DNA from: Lachnospiraceae bacterium UBA1251
GTDB taxonomy: Bacteria > Bacillota > Clostridia > Lachnospirales > Lachnospiraceae
Direction of reading: 5' to 3'
Assembly: GCA_002308255.1 (NCBI GenBank)
Contig: DBVZ01000097.1
Coordinates: 1-8,309 of the forward strand
DNA length: 8,309 bases
Below the pieces are notes generated by a model. It was not told where the DNA came from. It saw only the letters and a program-made list of their open reading frames with translations, and made no database searches. The stretch's first letter is position 1, and each line of letters starts with the position of its first letter. Both the position numbers and the translations under genes were made by a program. This document shows positions 7,066-8,309 of the stretch, piece after piece.

Positions 7066-7695
7066 TTATGATTCCGAGACGACAGCGCGGCCGTCCCTGA
7101 CCCTCACTTTGCCGTGCGCGATCAGCTGGATCGCTTCCGGCATGATCTTCCACTCCGCTTCTTCCATCACGCGCCGCTGCAGGATTTCCGGCGTATCGCC
7201 CTCTTTGACCGCGACCGCTTTCTGCAGAATGATCGGGCCTTCGTCGAGGTCCTCATTTACGAAATGCACGGTCGCTCCGGTCAGCTTTACGCCTCTCTTT
7301 AAAACAGCTTCATGAACATGCAGCCCGTAAAACCCCTTTCCGCAGAACGACGGAATGAGGGCGGGATGAATGTTGATGATCTTATTCGGATACGCCCTCA
7401 CAAGGCACAGGGGAACCTGTACCATAAATCCGGCAAGAACGATCAGGTCCGGGGCATATTCATTGACGGCAGCAAGAAGCGCTTCATGAAACGCCTCTCT
7501 GTCCGCAAAATCCGCCGGGCGCACGACCTTTGCCTCGGCGCCGGCCTTCCGGGCCCGCTCGAGCGCATATGCGTTCGGGTTGTTGCTGATAACGGCTGTG
7601 ATCTCTGTATCCGTGATCTTTCCCTGCGCGATCGCATCCAGGATCGCCTGCAGGTTCGTTCCGCCGCCGGAAACAAGTACTACGGTCTTCAGCAT
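7066..7695 (-). CDS. purN: Phosphoribosylglycinamide formyltransferase (GAR transformylase)
   Basis: A 209-residue cytoplasmic enzyme that moves the formyl group of 10-formyltetrahydrofolate onto GAR, the third step of purine synthesis. The phosphate-binding loop SGGGTNLQ (9-16) is present. The catalytic triad of the family can be placed as Asn108 and His110 in INIHPALIPSF and Asp151 in DLDEGPI. The segment SFCGKGFYGLHVHEAVL (116-132) is the form usual in Clostridia. The ATG at 7695 overlaps the end of purM by 7 nt, and AAAGGAG lies about 7 nt upstream, inside purM, so purM and purN are probably translationally coupled. It supplies product from the PurD reaction with formyl-GAR as output, so three consecutive-pathway genes are grouped with purM. 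Confidence 0.97.
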   Translation of the reverse strand: MLKTVVLVSGGGTNLQAILDAIAQGKITDTEITAVISNNPNAYALERARKAGAEAKVVRPADFADREAFHEALLAAVNEYAPDLIVLAGFMVQVPLCLVRAYPNKIINIHPALIPSFCGKGFYGLHVHEAVLKRGVKLTGATVHFVNEDLDEGPIILQKAVAVKEGDTPEILQRRVMEEAEWKIMPEAIQLIAHGKVRVRDGRAVVSES

Positions 7696-8309
7696 ACGTC
7701 CACTCCTTTTTCGCCCTCTCCGACCGAACCGATCACATACGCTTTCCAGCCGACATCGCGGACAGCGTCAAGCGTCTTCTCCCTGTCTTCGGGAGCGACC
7801 GCAAGGATCATGCCGATTCCCATGTTATAGGTATTGTACATCATGTGCTCCTCGATGCCGCCTTTTTGCGCGAGGAGCCGGAAAACGGGCGGTACCGGAT
7901 AGCTCTCCTTTTCGATCAGCGCTCTCGTTCCGTCCGGAAGCATGCGGGGGACGTTTTCATAGAAACCGCCGCCGGTGATGTGGCTCGCGCCGTGGATGCG
8001 GACGCCTGCCTGCCGGATCGCTTTCAGTTCCTTGACATAGATCTTGGTCGGAGCAAGAAGAACGTCTCCCAGTGTTCCGCCCAGTTCTTCGTAATATTCG
8101 GAAAGCGTTTCTTTTGAGACGCCGAACACTTTTCTCACGAGAGAGAATCCGTTGCTGTGCACTCCCGTGGAGGCAAGACCGATCAGGACATCGCCCGGCG
8201 CGATCGCATCTCCCGTGATCATATCCTTCTCATCCACGACGCCGACCGCAAATCCGGCGAGGTCATACTCCTCTTCCGGCATAAGGCCGGGATGCTCCGC
8301 CGTCTCGCC
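7689..8309 (-). CDS. purM: Phosphoribosylformylglycinamidine cyclo-ligase (AIR synthetase), C-terminal part
   Basis: The frame is open to the right edge of the window, so the N-terminal part (roughly the first 140 residues of a protein of about 345) is missing. The visible 206 residues begin in GETAEHPG, the conserved GGETAEMPG region, and continue with YDLAGFAVG, IGLASTGVHSNGFSLVRKVF, LLAPTKIYVK, HITGGGFYENVPRMLP and MYNTYNMGIGM. These are all hallmarks of PurM, which closes formylglycinamidine ribonucleotide to AIR with ATP, step five of the pathway. His replaces the more common Met in ETAEMPG, a conservative-looking variant whose effect I cannot judge. The gene ends 7 nt into purN. An in-frame ATG at 8282 is internal, not the true start. 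Confidence 0.96.
   Translation of the reverse strand, partial: GETAEHPGLMPEEEYDLAGFAVGVVDEKDMITGDAIAPGDVLIGLASTGVHSNGFSLVRKVFGVSKETLSEYYEELGGTLGDVLLAPTKIYVKELKAIRQAGVRIHGASHITGGGFYENVPRMLPDGTRALIEKESYPVPPVFRLLAQKGGIEEHMMYNTYNMGIGMILAVAPEDREKTLDAVRDVGWKAYVIGSVGEGEKGVDVC

Noticed and set aside
8280..8282. ATG as the start of purM
   Set aside because: The frame stays open to the window edge and the upstream codons encode GETAEHPGL, a conserved internal PurM segment.

Overview
The window looks like chromosome from a GC-rich member of the Clostridia, most likely Lachnospiraceae-like. That placement is an inference from protein wording (for example the PSFCGKGFYG form of PurN and the NCRFGDPEAQ form of PurD), strong AGGAGG-type ribosome binding sites and the gene neighbourhood; no database search was possible. 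Every gene I can support lies on the minus strand, so transcription runs from the right edge to the left edge.

Right part (8309 to 5764): the end of a purine biosynthesis operon, read as purM (its 5' part lies outside the window), purN and purD. purM and purN overlap by 7 nt and purN and purD are 21 nt apart. purH does not sit between purN and purD, where many Firmicutes have it.

Middle (5780 to 1463): a short YtrA-type GntR regulator starts inside the last codons of purD. A 94-nt spacer with a long GC-rich imperfect hairpin follows, then clpC (AAA+ unfoldase of the ClpCP protease) and, 9 nt later, radA (recombination ATPase). In Bacillus-type Firmicutes clpC-radA is preceded by ctsR-mcsA-mcsB. 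Here those three are absent and the GntR gene holds their place.

Left part (1397 to 1): a complete malate/L-lactate dehydrogenase-family oxidoreductase of unknown substrate lies 65 nt after radA. It is followed by about 190 nt of AT-rich non-coding DNA. That leads into a near-consensus, extended -10 sigma-A promoter with an A/T-rich upstream tract, and then a transcribed leader. The leader starts with a perfect 8-bp hairpin and ends with a TTGATAACTGAACAG motif like those found ahead of 16S or 23S rRNA in Firmicutes. I infer that an rRNA (or rRNA/tRNA) operon begins just beyond the left edge.

Most of the window is housekeeping. I found no mobile element, CRISPR array, defence system or obviously new system. 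The points worth a second look are the GntR-clpC-radA arrangement coupled to purine genes, the hairpin before clpC, the cysteine-rich regulator, and the stable-RNA promoter with its 5'-terminal hairpin.
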